Assembly (NCBI RefSeq): GCF_013214815.1
Contig: NZ_JABSPU010000004.1
Span: forward strand, 32,519 to 96,518
Origin: Gilvibacter sp.
Lineage (GTDB): Bacteria > Bacteroidota > Bacteroidia > Flavobacteriales > Flavobacteriaceae
Reading direction: 5' to 3'
Length of the DNA: 64,000 nt
The translations under genes and the position numbers were made by a program. Shown here one piece after another: positions 50,578 through 60,835 of this stretch (its first letter is position 1; every line of letters begins with the position of its first letter). The notes below the pieces were generated by a model, which did not search any database, was not told the DNA's origin, and saw only the letters and a program-made list of their open reading frames with translations.

Positions 50578-52425
50578 ATGTGTGGAATTGTAGGCTACAT
50601 TGGCCATCGTGATGCTTACCCAATTATACTCAACGGACTCCGACGTCTAGAATATCGCGGATATGATTCTGCAGGTATTGCACTTTATGACGGAGAAGAC
50701 ATTCAGCTTTGTAAAACGGCTGGAAAGGTGGATGACCTTTCTCAAAAAGCCGATGTTCATATTTCTAAAGACGGACATCTAGGTATAGGTCATACCCGTT
50801 GGGCAACCCACGGGGTCCCGAACGACACAAATTCTCACCCGCACGTTTCCAACAGTGGTGACCTGGTATTGATCCACAACGGGATCATTGAGAACTACGC
50901 CACCATTAAAAAAGAGTTAGAAACTCGCGGTTACACCTTCCAGTCGGATACCGATACAGAAGTACTGGTTAACTTGATCGAAGAGATCAAAAAACAGGAA
51001 GACGTAAAACTTGGAAAGGCAGTTCAAATTGCTTTAAACCAAGTAGTTGGGGCCTATGCTATTGCGCTATTTGACCGTAAAAAGCCCAATGAGATCATTG
51101 TGGCGAAATTGGGCTCACCTTTAGCTATTGGAATTGGTGAAGAAGAATTCTTTGTCGCAAGTGATGCCACTCCTTTCATTGAGTTTACCAACAATGCGAT
51201 CTATTTAGAGGATGGTGAGTTGGCAATTATTCGTTTGGGACGAGAGGTTCGAGTAAGAAAGATCAAAAATGACAAACGTGTCGATCCTTCAATTCACGAA
51301 CTAAAGCTCAATCTGGAGCAGATTGAAAAAGGCGGTTACGATCACTTTATGATCAAGGAGATCTACGAACAGCCTAATGTGATCAAGGATACTTATAGAG
51401 GTCGACTTTTGCCGGATCGCGGAATTGTGCGTCTAGGCGGATTAGAAGATCATATCCAAAAGTTCATGAACGCAGACCGTATCATTATTGTGGCCTGCGG
51501 AACCAGCTGGCATGCCGGTTTGGTAAGTGAGTATATTTTTGAAGAATGGGCGCGTATTCCAGTAGAAGTAGAATACGCCTCAGAATTTAGATACAGAAAC
51601 CCGATCATCACGGAGAACGATGTGGTCATTGCCATTTCTCAATCCGGAGAAACGGCGGACACTCTAGAGGCGATCAAGTTGGCCAAGCAACGCGGTGCCT
51701 TTGTCTACGGAGTTTGTAATGTGGTTGGTTCTAGTATTTCCAGAGAAACACATAGCGGAACCTACACCCACGCCGGTCCAGAGATCGGAGTTGCCTCTAC
51801 CAAGGCCTTTACTACCCAGATTACGGTACTTACGCTAATGGCTTTGCGAATTGCTCAAGAAAAGGGAGCCATGTCTCAAAGTGACTATATGATGCACCTG
51901 CGTGAGCTAGATCTGATTCCAGAGAAAGTAGCTGAAGCACTTAAAACCAACGACCATATTGAAGCGGTAGCAGCTCAGTTTAAAGATGCAGCTAACTTCT
52001 TGTATTTAGGTCGAGGATATAACTTCCCAGTGGCCCTAGAAGGTGCTCTTAAACTTAAAGAGATCTCTTACATCCACGCTGAGGGCTATCCAGCGGCAGA
52101 AATGAAGCACGGACCTATCGCCTTGATCGACGAGCAGATGCCTGTCGTGGTTATTGCGGTAAATAGCGATCACTACAAAAAGGTGGTAAGTAATATTCAA
52201 GAGATAAAAACCCGTAAAGGAAAGATCATTGCCGTGGTGACAGAAGGAGATTCCACAGTGACAGAATTGGCTGATTACGTGATGGAAGTACCTAAAACAA
52301 CAGAAGCTTTGAGTCCTTTAGTGACTACAATTCCATTGCAATTATTGTCTTATCACATAGCCGTAATGCTCGGCAGAAACGTGGACCAACCACGAAACTT
52401 GGCCAAGTCGGTAACAGTAGAGTAA
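50578..52425 (+). CDS. glmS: Glutamine-fructose-6-phosphate aminotransferase GlmS
   Basis: Makes glucosamine-6-phosphate from fructose-6-phosphate and glutamine, the entry to peptidoglycan and LPS amino sugars. 615 residues. The N-terminal glutaminase domain begins MCGIVGYIGH with catalytic Cys2 and contains RLEYRGYDSAGIA and HTRWATHGVPNDTNSHPH; two SIS domains follow (ACGTSWHAGLVSEYIFEEWA, SQSGETADTLEAI, KHGPIALIDEQMPVV), ending LAKSVTVE as in the family. No glmS ribozyme is expected or seen in the 12-base gap. Last gene of the GT5-like/DUF4270/glmS unit. Confidence 0.97.
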   Translation: MCGIVGYIGHRDAYPIILNGLRRLEYRGYDSAGIALYDGEDIQLCKTAGKVDDLSQKADVHISKDGHLGIGHTRWATHGVPNDTNSHPHVSNSGDLVLIHNGIIENYATIKKELETRGYTFQSDTDTEVLVNLIEEIKKQEDVKLGKAVQIALNQVVGAYAIALFDRKKPNEIIVAKLGSPLAIGIGEEEFFVASDATPFIEFTNNAIYLEDGELAIIRLGREVRVRKIKNDKRVDPSIHELKLNLEQIEKGGYDHFMIKEIYEQPNVIKDTYRGRLLPDRGIVRLGGLEDHIQKFMNADRIIIVACGTSWHAGLVSEYIFEEWARIPVEVEYASEFRYRNPIITENDVVIAISQSGETADTLEAIKLAKQRGAFVYGVCNVVGSSISRETHSGTYTHAGPEIGVASTKAFTTQITVLTLMALRIAQEKGAMSQSDYMMHLRELDLIPEKVAEALKTNDHIEAVAAQFKDAANFLYLGRGYNFPVALEGALKLKEISYIHAEGYPAAEMKHGPIALIDEQMPVVVIAVNSDHYKKVVSNIQEIKTRKGKIIAVVTEGDSTVTELADYVMEVPKTTEALSPLVTTIPLQLLSYHIAVMLGRNVDQPRNLAKSVTVE

Positions 52426-52470
52426 AAATTTCTCAAAAAAAGCGTTTAAGCCTCCCATTTTTTCGGTTAA

Positions 52471-54048
<1,578 letters not shown>

Positions 54049-54066
54049 TCACCAAATAGATAAGAC

Positions 54067-54345
54067 ATGCATTTAGAAATCGTAACTCCAGAAGCAACAC
54101 TATTTAGCGGCGAGGTAACCTCTGTTGCTGTACCAGGTGTGCAAGGAGAATTCCAAATGCTGAACAATCACGCAGCCACTGTCTCTTTACTAGGGCCTGG
54201 AACCGTAAAGGTTTGGGGAGATGTGAAGTTAGAGGAAGAGGTAGCCGATAAATTTACTCAAGGTAAAGACGGCATCACTCGTTTGGAGATCACCTCTGGA
54301 ACTGTGGAGATGAGTGACAATAAAGTGATTGTCTTGGCAGATTAA
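54067..54345 (+). CDS. atpC: ATP synthase F1 epsilon subunit AtpC (short form)
   Basis: Epsilon subunit of the F1 central stalk, 92 residues. The N-terminal beta-sandwich is complete (MHLEIVTPEATLFSGEVTSV, VPGVQGEFQMLNNHAATVSL, VEMSDNKVIVLAD) but the C-terminal helical hairpin of about 40-50 residues found in many bacteria, which inhibits ATP hydrolysis, is absent. The short form is normal for Bacteroidota. It follows atpD by 18 bases and ends in a strong terminator. Confidence 0.95.
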   Translation: MHLEIVTPEATLFSGEVTSVAVPGVQGEFQMLNNHAATVSLLGPGTVKVWGDVKLEEEVADKFTQGKDGITRLEITSGTVEMSDNKVIVLAD

Positions 54346-54365
54346 GTTCTACAAATCATTAAAGA

Positions 54366-54398
54366 AAAAAGCCTTTCCATACCGGAAAGGCTTTTTTT
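54366..54398 (+). terminator. Terminator of atpDC
   Basis: GCCTTTCC - ATACC - GGAAAGGC with six A before and seven T after; 20 bases after the atpC stop. Confidence 0.93.
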
Positions 54399-54405
54399 AT
54401 TCCCA

Positions 54406-54430
54406 AAAACAGGTAGAAACCCCCTGTTTT
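54406..54430. repeat. Second hairpin after the atpDC terminator
   Basis: AAAACAGG - 9 bases - CCTGTTTT; 8-bp perfect stem just seven bases after the atpDC terminator, followed by TGACTTTAGTCA (54430-54441, another short inverted repeat). It may be a back-up terminator or part of the control region of the following lipoprotein gene. The remaining bases to 54550 show no gene. Confidence 0.45.
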
Positions 54431-54550
54431 GACTTTAGTCAGTAACCGACATTTACAGTCGATCACTAAAACCTTGATCATTAAGGAAGTAGTGATAAGA
54501 ATCTCACGAAAACTACTGCACAGGTCTTTGACTTGTGAAAAACTAAAGGA

Positions 54551-55504
54551 ATGAAAAAACTACTTTACGCAGCTGCGCTGATCGTTTTGGCAGGCTGTAC
54601 CTCGGACAACACCAATGAAAGTGAACAAGTATTGACAACAGCAGATAAAGTGGCCATTGTCATGGAAATGGAGCCCGACCCCGCTTTTGATACCTCCAAT
54701 AGCGGATTGTTTAAAGGAATTATTGCCAGTTATGATCTTAAAACCAAAGGAACTTTAGCTATCAACACCACGGAGAAAGGTGGATATCTGGCAGCTGCCA
54801 AATTCCACAAGGTCACCGATGGGATGGAAAGCGTAGTGCTTTTTGAAGGAAACCAAGATAGTAGTGATCCCGACCGACTCTATTTTACCTCAGAACGCGG
54901 TTCTTTTGAAGTACTCCTCAATGATGAAAAGCGCTTGGTTGTTGAACATTTTGAGTTCGATGAGACCGACGCGTATTTAGTTGCTTACAAACGCAGCCGT
55001 GGTACGGACGTCTCTTTGGCCATGGGAACCTTTGATGACGATTACGGTACTCCAGGAGGTTTTGAAGGTAATTGGGACGCCATCCACCGCGGAAGCATCT
55101 ATACTTCCCCAGCAGGAGAACATTCAACTTTCGCTACCAATCTACTTATGGTCGATGAAATAGTGATCTCTCAAGGAGGGAATATGTATATCAATCAAGA
55201 CGGAATACAAAACGATGATCCTTTTGATGAGCCTTGCTTTTACGAGGCCTCTCCAGGAGTTCCAGAGAACTTTCCACACGTTTGGTTCTACGACACCTCA
55301 GGTTACCGTGAATTCATTGGATACAACCAGACCACTACTTTTGCATCACGCGTAGCAACTTGGTCTTTAGCATATTATTTCTTTGGAGGCGAGTTCATTT
55401 ACGACACGCCTACTTGCGGAACGTCAGCAGCCGCTGGTTTCGGAACTTTTAGTTGGGATGGAAACAACGGACAACTCCGTGTAGACACCCTAACTGATCT
55501 TTAG
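54551..55504 (+). CDS. Lipoprotein of unknown function
   Basis: A 317-residue lipoprotein: signal MKKLLYAAALIVLAGC (Cys16), then TSDNTNESEQVLTTADK. The mature part is beta-rich and Asp/Gly-rich, with blocks such as GLFKGIIASYDLKTKGTLAI, LYFTSERGSFEVLLNDEKRL, GGFEGNWDAIHRGSIYTSPA and a Cys pair (EPCFYEASPG and TPTCGTSAAAGF) that may form a disulfide. I do not recognise a family. It is monocistronic, with a strong terminator. Surface exposure is possible but the S-D-N after the Cys is only a partial export signal. Confidence 0.8.
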   Translation: MKKLLYAAALIVLAGCTSDNTNESEQVLTTADKVAIVMEMEPDPAFDTSNSGLFKGIIASYDLKTKGTLAINTTEKGGYLAAAKFHKVTDGMESVVLFEGNQDSSDPDRLYFTSERGSFEVLLNDEKRLVVEHFEFDETDAYLVAYKRSRGTDVSLAMGTFDDDYGTPGGFEGNWDAIHRGSIYTSPAGEHSTFATNLLMVDEIVISQGGNMYINQDGIQNDDPFDEPCFYEASPGVPENFPHVWFYDTSGYREFIGYNQTTTFASRVATWSLAYYFFGGEFIYDTPTCGTSAAAGFGTFSWDGNNGQLRVDTLTDL

Positions 55505-55527
55505 TAATTTCAAACTGTTCTAATTTT

Positions 55528-55558
55528 AAAAGCCCCCAGTAGCTTGGGGGCTTTTTTT
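55528..55558. terminator. Bidirectional terminator between the lipoprotein and XRE genes
   Basis: AAAAGCCCCCA - GTAGCT - TGGGGGCTTTTTTT. T-tract on the plus strand is seven long and on the minus strand four long. It serves both convergent genes; the stop codon of the XRE gene lies at its edge. Confidence 0.9.
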
Positions 55559-55760
55559 ATTTTTCATAGTGGAGCAGATCTCCCGGTTGGCATTCCAATT
55601 CTTCGCAAATGGCCATAAGCGTGGAGAACCGTATGGCTTTGGCCTTTCCAGAGCGTAGAATGGACAAGTTGGCCTGGGTAATTCCCACGCGCTCTGCGAG
55701 CTCTTTACTGGTCATGTTTCGCTCGGCCAACAATTTATCTAAGGCTATGATTATAGGCAC
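55557..55760 (-). CDS. XRE-family regulator (YozG-like)
   Basis: A 67-residue HTH regulator consisting of one Cro/C1-type domain: LDKLLAERNMTSKELAERVG, ITQANLSILRSGKAKAIRFS (recognition helix region) and LMAICEELECQPGDLLHYE. This is the YozG/YgzD-like short form typically encoded beside DUF2975 proteins. The start is GTG at 55760, two bases after the stop of the upstream DUF2975 gene; there is no ATG in reach. It probably binds the 18-bp inverted repeat over the operon promoter, but that is inferred. Confidence 0.9.
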   Translation of the reverse strand: MPIIIALDKLLAERNMTSKELAERVGITQANLSILRSGKAKAIRFSTLMAICEELECQPGDLLHYEK

Positions 55761-55762
55761 GC

Positions 55763-56287
55763 TTATATGGTTAAGTCGTTTTCGTCCTTCAAGGTTTGCG
55801 CTTGTTTAAACAGTTCTGCAAGTATAAAGAATCCTAAAGCAGCAGGTATTAAATAGGTGAGTTCAGTTTTGAACAACTGTATGAATGAAAGGTCGTTTTT
55901 TAGCGTAAAAGCACTTATGCCTTGCACCACCACTAAACCGATAGTATAGCTTATAAAAGCGTTTCCAACCTTTTTAAAACTATCGCTCACTTTAGTGCCG
56001 TAGTAGTTTCCTTTTTCAATCTCCCTAAGTATGGTGAGAAAGTGCGTGAACGCATAGATCAGAAGACCTCTTATTACAAACATTGCTAAGGTTAGTGAGT
56101 AATAGGCCCACTCCATAAAGTTTTCTTTAAAACTGATAGGCTTATCGGGATTGGCTGTTGCCGCCCAATCTTGAAACTCGGTGAATCGATTCAGCCTGAA
56201 TTCGTTGATGTCATTCAATAAAATGCTGGCTGCACTCACTATCAGCACCCAGGTTATTATTTGTAGGGTTTGTACGTTTGATTTCAT
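55763..56287 (-). CDS. DUF2975 membrane protein, copy 2
   Basis: A ~174-residue membrane protein with four hydrophobic segments (IITWVLIVSAASILL, YYSLTLAMFVIRGLLIYAFT, FISYTIGLVVVQGISAF, LIPAALGFFILAELF), ending QTLKDENDLTI. Start ATG 56287 (MKSNVQ); a GTG at 56293 that overlaps the upstream stop by one base is an alternative. It is a paralogue of the upstream gene: both end with a cytoplasmic-looking (A/S)E-(L/V)-F-x-x-A-x-x-L-K-(D/E)-E-N-(D/E)-L-T tail. DUF2975 function is not known; the pairing with an XRE regulator is a known arrangement. Confidence 0.85.
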   Translation of the reverse strand: MKSNVQTLQIITWVLIVSAASILLNDINEFRLNRFTEFQDWAATANPDKPISFKENFMEWAYYSLTLAMFVIRGLLIYAFTHFLTILREIEKGNYYGTKVSDSFKKVGNAFISYTIGLVVVQGISAFTLKNDLSFIQLFKTELTYLIPAALGFFILAELFKQAQTLKDENDLTI

Positions 56288-56292
56288 AGCCA

Positions 56293-56793
56293 CTAAACGG
56301 TTAATTCGTTTTCTTCCTTCAACAGTCTGGCCCGATCAAAAACCTCACTCAGAACCAAGAAAAATGCACCTATACCCCCGTAAATCAACAGATCATTAGG
56401 GGTTAGACTTACGGTGATCTTTTTGAAACTCCAATAATTGATCAGAAATTTAGTAATGAACATCAGTATTCCCGCCGTGATAACCAACTTGCCAATACGC
56501 AATAAATGACCAATAACTACTTGGTTGAATAATTGCAGTTTTTTAAACTCCAGCAAGACCTTACGGAAGAGGTATAGACTGTATATGAAAAGTCCGTAGG
56601 TAATAAAGCTTAAGCAGAGGCCGACTACCAATTGAAAGCCGTTCAGATCGATCATTCCCCCATAGAGTGTGCTGGTAAAGGGTTGATCAGTCCAACTCAT
56701 ATAGATCACAAATCCAAGGAAGATCAATAGAGCAGGAATAGAGAGATACCAAATGATATCTACTATAGTCTTAAGAAGGTTTAATCGCTTCAT
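56293..56793 (-). CDS. DUF2975 membrane protein, copy 1
   Basis: A 166-residue membrane protein with four hydrophobic segments (IIWYLSIPALLIFLGFVIYM, LVVGLCLSFITYGLFIYSLY, LVITAGILMFITKFLI, LLIYGGIGAFFLVLSEVF) and the C-terminal tail RARLLKEENELTV shared with copy 2. First gene of a three-gene unit with the second DUF2975 gene and the XRE gene. Its ATG is one base after the downstream arm of an 18-bp inverted repeat, so the repeat makes up the whole leader. Function unknown. Confidence 0.85.
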   Translation of the reverse strand: MKRLNLLKTIVDIIWYLSIPALLIFLGFVIYMSWTDQPFTSTLYGGMIDLNGFQLVVGLCLSFITYGLFIYSLYLFRKVLLEFKKLQLFNQVVIGHLLRIGKLVITAGILMFITKFLINYWSFKKITVSLTPNDLLIYGGIGAFFLVLSEVFDRARLLKEENELTV

Positions 56794-56794
56794 A

Positions 56795-56844
56795 ATTATT
56801 GTTTTTCGATAACAAATATACCAAAATTATCGAAAAACAATAAT
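56795..56844. promoter_or_regulatory. 18-bp perfect inverted repeat around the XRE/DUF2975 promoter (operator)
   Basis: Arms ATTATTGTTTTTCGATAA (56795-56812) and TTATCGAAAAACAATAAT (56827-56844) are exactly complementary over 18 bp with a 14-base spacer. On the minus strand the spacer contains the -7 box and the upstream arm contains a TTG at the -33 distance. This is the layout of an operator that blocks RNA polymerase, most simply bound by the XRE protein of the same operon (inference). Confidence 0.8.
56813..56820 (-). promoter_or_regulatory. -7 box of the DUF2975/XRE operon
   Basis: TATATTTG on the minus strand, a perfect TAnnTTTG match located between the two repeat arms, 19 bases before the ATG. 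A TTG 17 bases upstream (inside the upstream arm) can serve as -33. Confidence 0.75.
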
Positions 56845-56847
56845 AAA

Positions 56848-57582
56848 CTACAACATCGCCATATATAAAAAAGCGGCAAGTGCTCCTCCAATCAGCGGCC
56901 CAATTACAGGAATCCAGGCATAATTCCAACCGGAATCACCTTTTCCTTTTAGCGGTAAAATGGCATGCATTATGCGTGGTCCGAGATCTCTTGCAGGGTT
57001 GATGGCATAGCCCGTAGGTCCTCCTAGACTAATACCGACTGCCCACACTATAAAGGCAACTGGAATTGCTCCTAGGGACCCCAATCCAATAATACCTTCT
57101 TGTTCGCCTACCGTTAGATCTGGTTCGACAATATAGAAGACGGCAAAAACCAATACGAAGGTTCCTAAGATCTCTGTCATCAGGTTTCTAAATGTATTTG
57201 GAATAGCTGGGGTATTGCAAAATGTGGCGTGAATACTCGCCGGATCCTCTGTGGCGTCATAATGGTCCTTGTGAGTTACCCAAAGAGCCACCATCGCCGC
57301 CATAGCGCCAATGAACTGCGCCCCGATATACATGGGAACCTGCGACCATTCAAACAGTCCGGCTATAGCCAAAGAAATAGTCACGGCGGGATTGATGTGG
57401 GCCCCGCTGTAAGGTCCTGCAATAAGCACAGCCACATAAACGGCCATAGCCCATCCCGTTGTGATCACGATCCATCCAGAATCATGTCCTTTGGTGCCTT
57501 TAAGCACCACATTACAAACCACACCATTACCGAGTACCATCAAGATAAAGGTGCCTATGATTTCTGCAATAAAAGGAGTCAT
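56848..57582 (-). CDS. glpF: Glycerol uptake facilitator GlpF
   Basis: Aquaglyceroporin of the inner membrane that lets glycerol into the cell, 244 residues. Both pore NPA motifs are present: GAHINPAVTISLAIAG and GYAINPARDLGPRI; the second is followed by Arg-Asp as in glycerol channels rather than strict water channels. About six membrane segments. It is the third gene of glpD-glpK-glpF, 20 bases after glpK, supplying the substrate for the kinase. Confidence 0.95.
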   Translation of the reverse strand: MTPFIAEIIGTFILMVLGNGVVCNVVLKGTKGHDSGWIVITTGWAMAVYVAVLIAGPYSGAHINPAVTISLAIAGLFEWSQVPMYIGAQFIGAMAAMVALWVTHKDHYDATEDPASIHATFCNTPAIPNTFRNLMTEILGTFVLVFAVFYIVEPDLTVGEQEGIIGLGSLGAIPVAFIVWAVGISLGGPTGYAINPARDLGPRIMHAILPLKGKGDSGWNYAWIPVIGPLIGGALAAFLYMAML

Positions 57583-57602
57583 ATTGATAAGTTGTTAGTT
57601 GG

Positions 57603-59096
57603 TTATTCTATCCAGTTTGCAGCGCGTTTTACTGCTTTATGCCAGGTTTCTAAATAGCCTGCTGCTCGCTCAGGATCCATGGCTGGCTCAAAGTTGCGAT
57701 CCACTTTCCATTGTGATTTAAGCGATTCCAGATCTGGCCAAAATTCTACAGCCAATCCAGCCAAATAAGCCGCTCCGAGCGCTGTGATCTCTATGAGTTT
57801 GGGTCGCACTACAGGGAACCCAAAGATATCGGCTTGGAATTGCATCATGAGATTATTGGCTGTGGCGCCTCCATCTACTCGGAGTTCGGCTCCAGCAACA
57901 CCAGAATCTGCTTCCATCGCCTTTACGATGTCGTATACCTGATAAGCAATTCCCTCTAAGGTTGCCCGTGCGATATGCGCCTGTGTGCTTCCTCGCGTAA
58001 GTCCGACAATAGCTCCACGAGCATATGGATCCCAATGCGGCGCACCAAGTCCGGTTAAGGCTGGGACAAAGTAAACTCCGCCATTGTCATCTACAATGCT
58101 GGCTAGGGCTTCAACTTCCTTGGCGTCGTCTATTATTTTAAGACCATCTCTGATCCATTGAACCGCGGCTCCACCCACAAAAATACTTCCTTCTAAGGCA
58201 TAGGAGACTTGATCGTCTATTTGCCAGGCGATGGTGGTTAAAAGATTGTTTTTGGAATAAACGGGTTTGTCTCCCGTATTCATCAGCAGGAAACAACCTG
58301 TGCCGTAGGTGTTCTTTACCATTCCTTCCTCCGTACACAACTGACCAAAAAGCGCTGCTTGTTGGTCACCGGCAATGCCCGCAATAGGTACGGTACCTCC
58401 TAAAATGTCGCTGGCAGTTACTCCATAGACCTCACTGCTGGATTTCACCTGAGGCAAAACGGTGCGCGGAATATCTAATAATTTGAGCAATTCCTTGTCC
58501 CAATCTAAGGTGTGGATATTGAAGAGCATGGTTCTGCTCGCATTACTCACATCGGTTACAAAACTCTTTCCGTTGGTAAGTTTCCAAATGAGCCAAGTGT
58601 CGATGGTTCCAAAACACAGATTACCTTGCTTGGCCTTTTCACGAGCCCCTTCCACATGATCCAAGATCCACTTGAGTTTGGTTCCTGAAAAGTAAGCGTC
58701 TATGATCAGGCCGGTTTTCTCTTTAATGTTTTCTACATGACCTTCTGCTTTGAGTTGATCACAGTATTTAGCCGTGCGGCGATCTTGCCAAACAATTGCA
58801 TTGTAGATAGGTACGCCTGTTTCTCGATCCCAGACCACAGTGGTCTCACGCTGATTGGTAATGCCGATTCCTGCAACGGCTTCTGAGGTCACTTGCGCCG
58901 ATTTAAACGCTTGACGCACGGCATAGAGCTGAGATTCCCAGATCTCCAAAGGATCGTGCTCCACCCATCCCGGTTCTGGAAATATCTGCTGAAAATCCTT
59001 TTGACCCACTCCTGCGTTGTTTCCAGAATGGTCAAAGAGAATAGCTCTTGAAGAGGTGGTTCCTTGGTCTAGCGATAGGATGTATTTTTTACTCAT
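57603..59096 (-). CDS. glpK: Glycerol kinase GlpK
   Basis: Cytoplasmic FGGY-family kinase that makes sn-glycerol-3-phosphate; 497 residues. Motifs: [85 protein letters not shown] and the FGGY signature [20 protein letters not shown]. It lies between glpD (10 bases) and glpF. Channel, kinase and dehydrogenase together convert external glycerol to dihydroxyacetone phosphate. Confidence 0.97.
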   Translation of the reverse strand: MSKKYILSLDQGTTSSRAILFDHSGNNAGVGQKDFQQIFPEPGWVEHDPLEIWESQLYAVRQAFKSAQVTSEAVAGIGITNQRETTVVWDRETGVPIYNAIVWQDRRTAKYCDQLKAEGHVENIKEKTGLIIDAYFSGTKLKWILDHVEGAREKAKQGNLCFGTIDTWLIWKLTNGKSFVTDVSNASRTMLFNIHTLDWDKELLKLLDIPRTVLPQVKSSSEVYGVTASDILGGTVPIAGIAGDQQAALFGQLCTEEGMVKNTYGTGCFLLMNTGDKPVYSKNNLLTTIAWQIDDQVSYALEGSIFVGGAAVQWIRDGLKIIDDAKEVEALASIVDDNGGVYFVPALTGLGAPHWDPYARGAIVGLTRGSTQAHIARATLEGIAYQVYDIVKAMEADSGVAGAELRVDGGATANNLMMQFQADIFGFPVVRPKLIEITALGAAYLAGLAVEFWPDLESLKSQWKVDRNFEPAMDPERAAGYLETWHKAVKRAANWIE

Positions 59097-59106
59097 ACTC
59101 TGCGAT

Positions 59107-60675
59107 TTAGTCTAGCAAATACTGATTTGCCAATTTATTGAAAGATTCGAGCTGTGCCTGCTCCCATTCAGAGTCTTTTTGCAGCTCTTTGGCCAAAATT
59201 TCTGCCACCTTTGGAGCGGCCTCAATTGCTGCTCGGGCATCTAAAAATAGCAAACGAACGCGTCTGGCCAAAACGTCTTCAACACTGCGGGCCATTTCTT
59301 GGCGAACCGCCCAAACCACTTGTCCCAAAGTATAGGCGAATTTGGGGTGTAAAAGTTCCTTGTAATGCTCATCATCTGCTTCAAAACTTTTGTAGGCTTG
59401 TAAATCACCGCCGTACATTTTAAAATGAGCAGGAATGTTTGGATCCTGGGCGTCAATATTGCCTCGAATGGCAAGTTCTTTGGTTTTTGACGGATTTTGC
59501 TGAAAGCCGTAATCGGTAATTATGGTATCGATCACATCTTCTGCCATTTTTCTGTAAGTGGTCCATTTTCCACCTACAATCGTGACCACGCCTTGTTCAC
59601 TGAGGATTTTATGAGAGCGCGATACTTCTTTAGTATTGGTTTCGTCTTTTTTGGGTTTGGCCAAAGGTCTAAGTCCAACAAACACAGATCTTACTTCTTC
59701 ACGCGTCGGAACCTTGGTCAGGTACTGGCCAATAGTATTTAAGATGAATTCAATCTCTGATTCCAAAGCTACTGGCTCTATTTTCGGCTTCTTGATCAAA
59801 GTATCTGTAGTTCCGGCAAGCACTTTTCCATTCCAAGGAATGATGAACAGCACGCGCCCGTCAGAGGTTTTAGGGATCATCAGTGCCGTTTCGCTTTGAA
59901 GAAATTCTGCATCGAGTACTAAATGAACTCCTTGACTGGGTACTACAGTTTTTTTGTGGCTTGCATCCTTCAGCTTTAAAACCTTGTCTGTAAAGATTCC
60001 AGCGGCGTTGACCACCACCTTTGCATGGACTGTGTATTCCAATTCAGTTTCCATGTCCTTTACAACAACCCCAGTTGCATTTCCTTCCGCATCGCTCAAT
60101 AAATTCACGACACGCATATGATTCATGACCAAAGCACCTTGGTCGCTAGCAGTTTGTGCGAGGTTAACGGCAAGTCGCGCGTCATCAAATTGACCATCGT
60201 AATAGGAAACTCCTTTTTGTAGCCCTTTGGTTTTTAGCGTCGGAAGGGCCGCAATGGTCTTCTTCTTGGAGATCAAAGTAGATTTTCCCAGACTGAATTT
60301 TTGAGCCAAGAGATCATAGAGTTTAAGACCGATGGTATAATAGTAGCCTCCCCACCAGGTGTAATTAGGGATGATGAATTCTTGCCGTTTAAAAAGGTGT
60401 CCTGCGTTTTTTTCCAGAAGACCGCGTTCCAAGAGGGCCTCCTTCACCATTTTGACATCTCCTTGTTGCAAGTATCGAACGCCTCCGTGAACCAATTTTG
60501 TGCTTTTACTGGAAGTTCCTTTAGCAAAATCATGCCATTCAAAAAGCGCAGTATTGAGACCTCTACTGGCGGCGTCTACAGCGATTCCGAGGCCACTGGC
60601 GCCTCCGCCAACAATAATTATATCAAATACTTGGTCTCTGGCCAGAGTGGCCAATTGTGATTTTCTGGTCTTCAA
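59107..60675 (-). CDS. glpD: Glycerol-3-phosphate dehydrogenase GlpD
   Basis: Membrane-associated FAD enzyme that oxidises sn-glycerol-3-phosphate to dihydroxyacetone phosphate and passes electrons to the quinone pool; 522 residues. Motifs: [20 protein letters not shown] (FAD), [49 protein letters not shown], and [19 protein letters not shown]. No ATG fits: the frame is closed by a stop eight codons upstream of TTG 60675, which is the best start and gives a normal N-terminus. First gene of glpDKF. Confidence 0.95.
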   Translation of the reverse strand: MKTRKSQLATLARDQVFDIIIVGGGASGLGIAVDAASRGLNTALFEWHDFAKGTSSKSTKLVHGGVRYLQQGDVKMVKEALLERGLLEKNAGHLFKRQEFIIPNYTWWGGYYYTIGLKLYDLLAQKFSLGKSTLISKKKTIAALPTLKTKGLQKGVSYYDGQFDDARLAVNLAQTASDQGALVMNHMRVVNLLSDAEGNATGVVVKDMETELEYTVHAKVVVNAAGIFTDKVLKLKDASHKKTVVPSQGVHLVLDAEFLQSETALMIPKTSDGRVLFIIPWNGKVLAGTTDTLIKKPKIEPVALESEIEFILNTIGQYLTKVPTREEVRSVFVGLRPLAKPKKDETNTKEVSRSHKILSEQGVVTIVGGKWTTYRKMAEDVIDTIITDYGFQQNPSKTKELAIRGNIDAQDPNIPAHFKMYGGDLQAYKSFEADDEHYKELLHPKFAYTLGQVVWAVRQEMARSVEDVLARRVRLLFLDARAAIEAAPKVAEILAKELQKDSEWEQAQLESFNKLANQYLLD

Positions 60676-60800
60676 TGGTTGGATTCGATGTTCTTTCTAA
60701 AAATACCAAATTATATCAGCAATAGAAAGGGAGCTAAGACTTGAGATTAAAAAATTGTTAGCAATTCACGGGTTCAGTACAAATCGAGCAGTCAAATAAT

Positions 60801-60830
60801 TTTAAGCCCTTAAAATCTCTTGTATTTTTG
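60801..60830 (+). promoter_or_regulatory. bioF promoter
   Basis: TTTA (60801-60804), 18 bases, TATTTTTG (60823-60830), perfect -7. Only five bases lie between the -7 box and the bioF ATG. Confidence 0.55.
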
Positions 60831-60835
60831 TGCTG

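Noticed and set aside
56795..56844. Rho-independent terminator for glpF
   Set aside because: The repeat starts just after the glpF stop on that strand, but it has a long AT-rich stem, no GC core or T-tract, and contains the promoter of the next operon; an operator explains it better.
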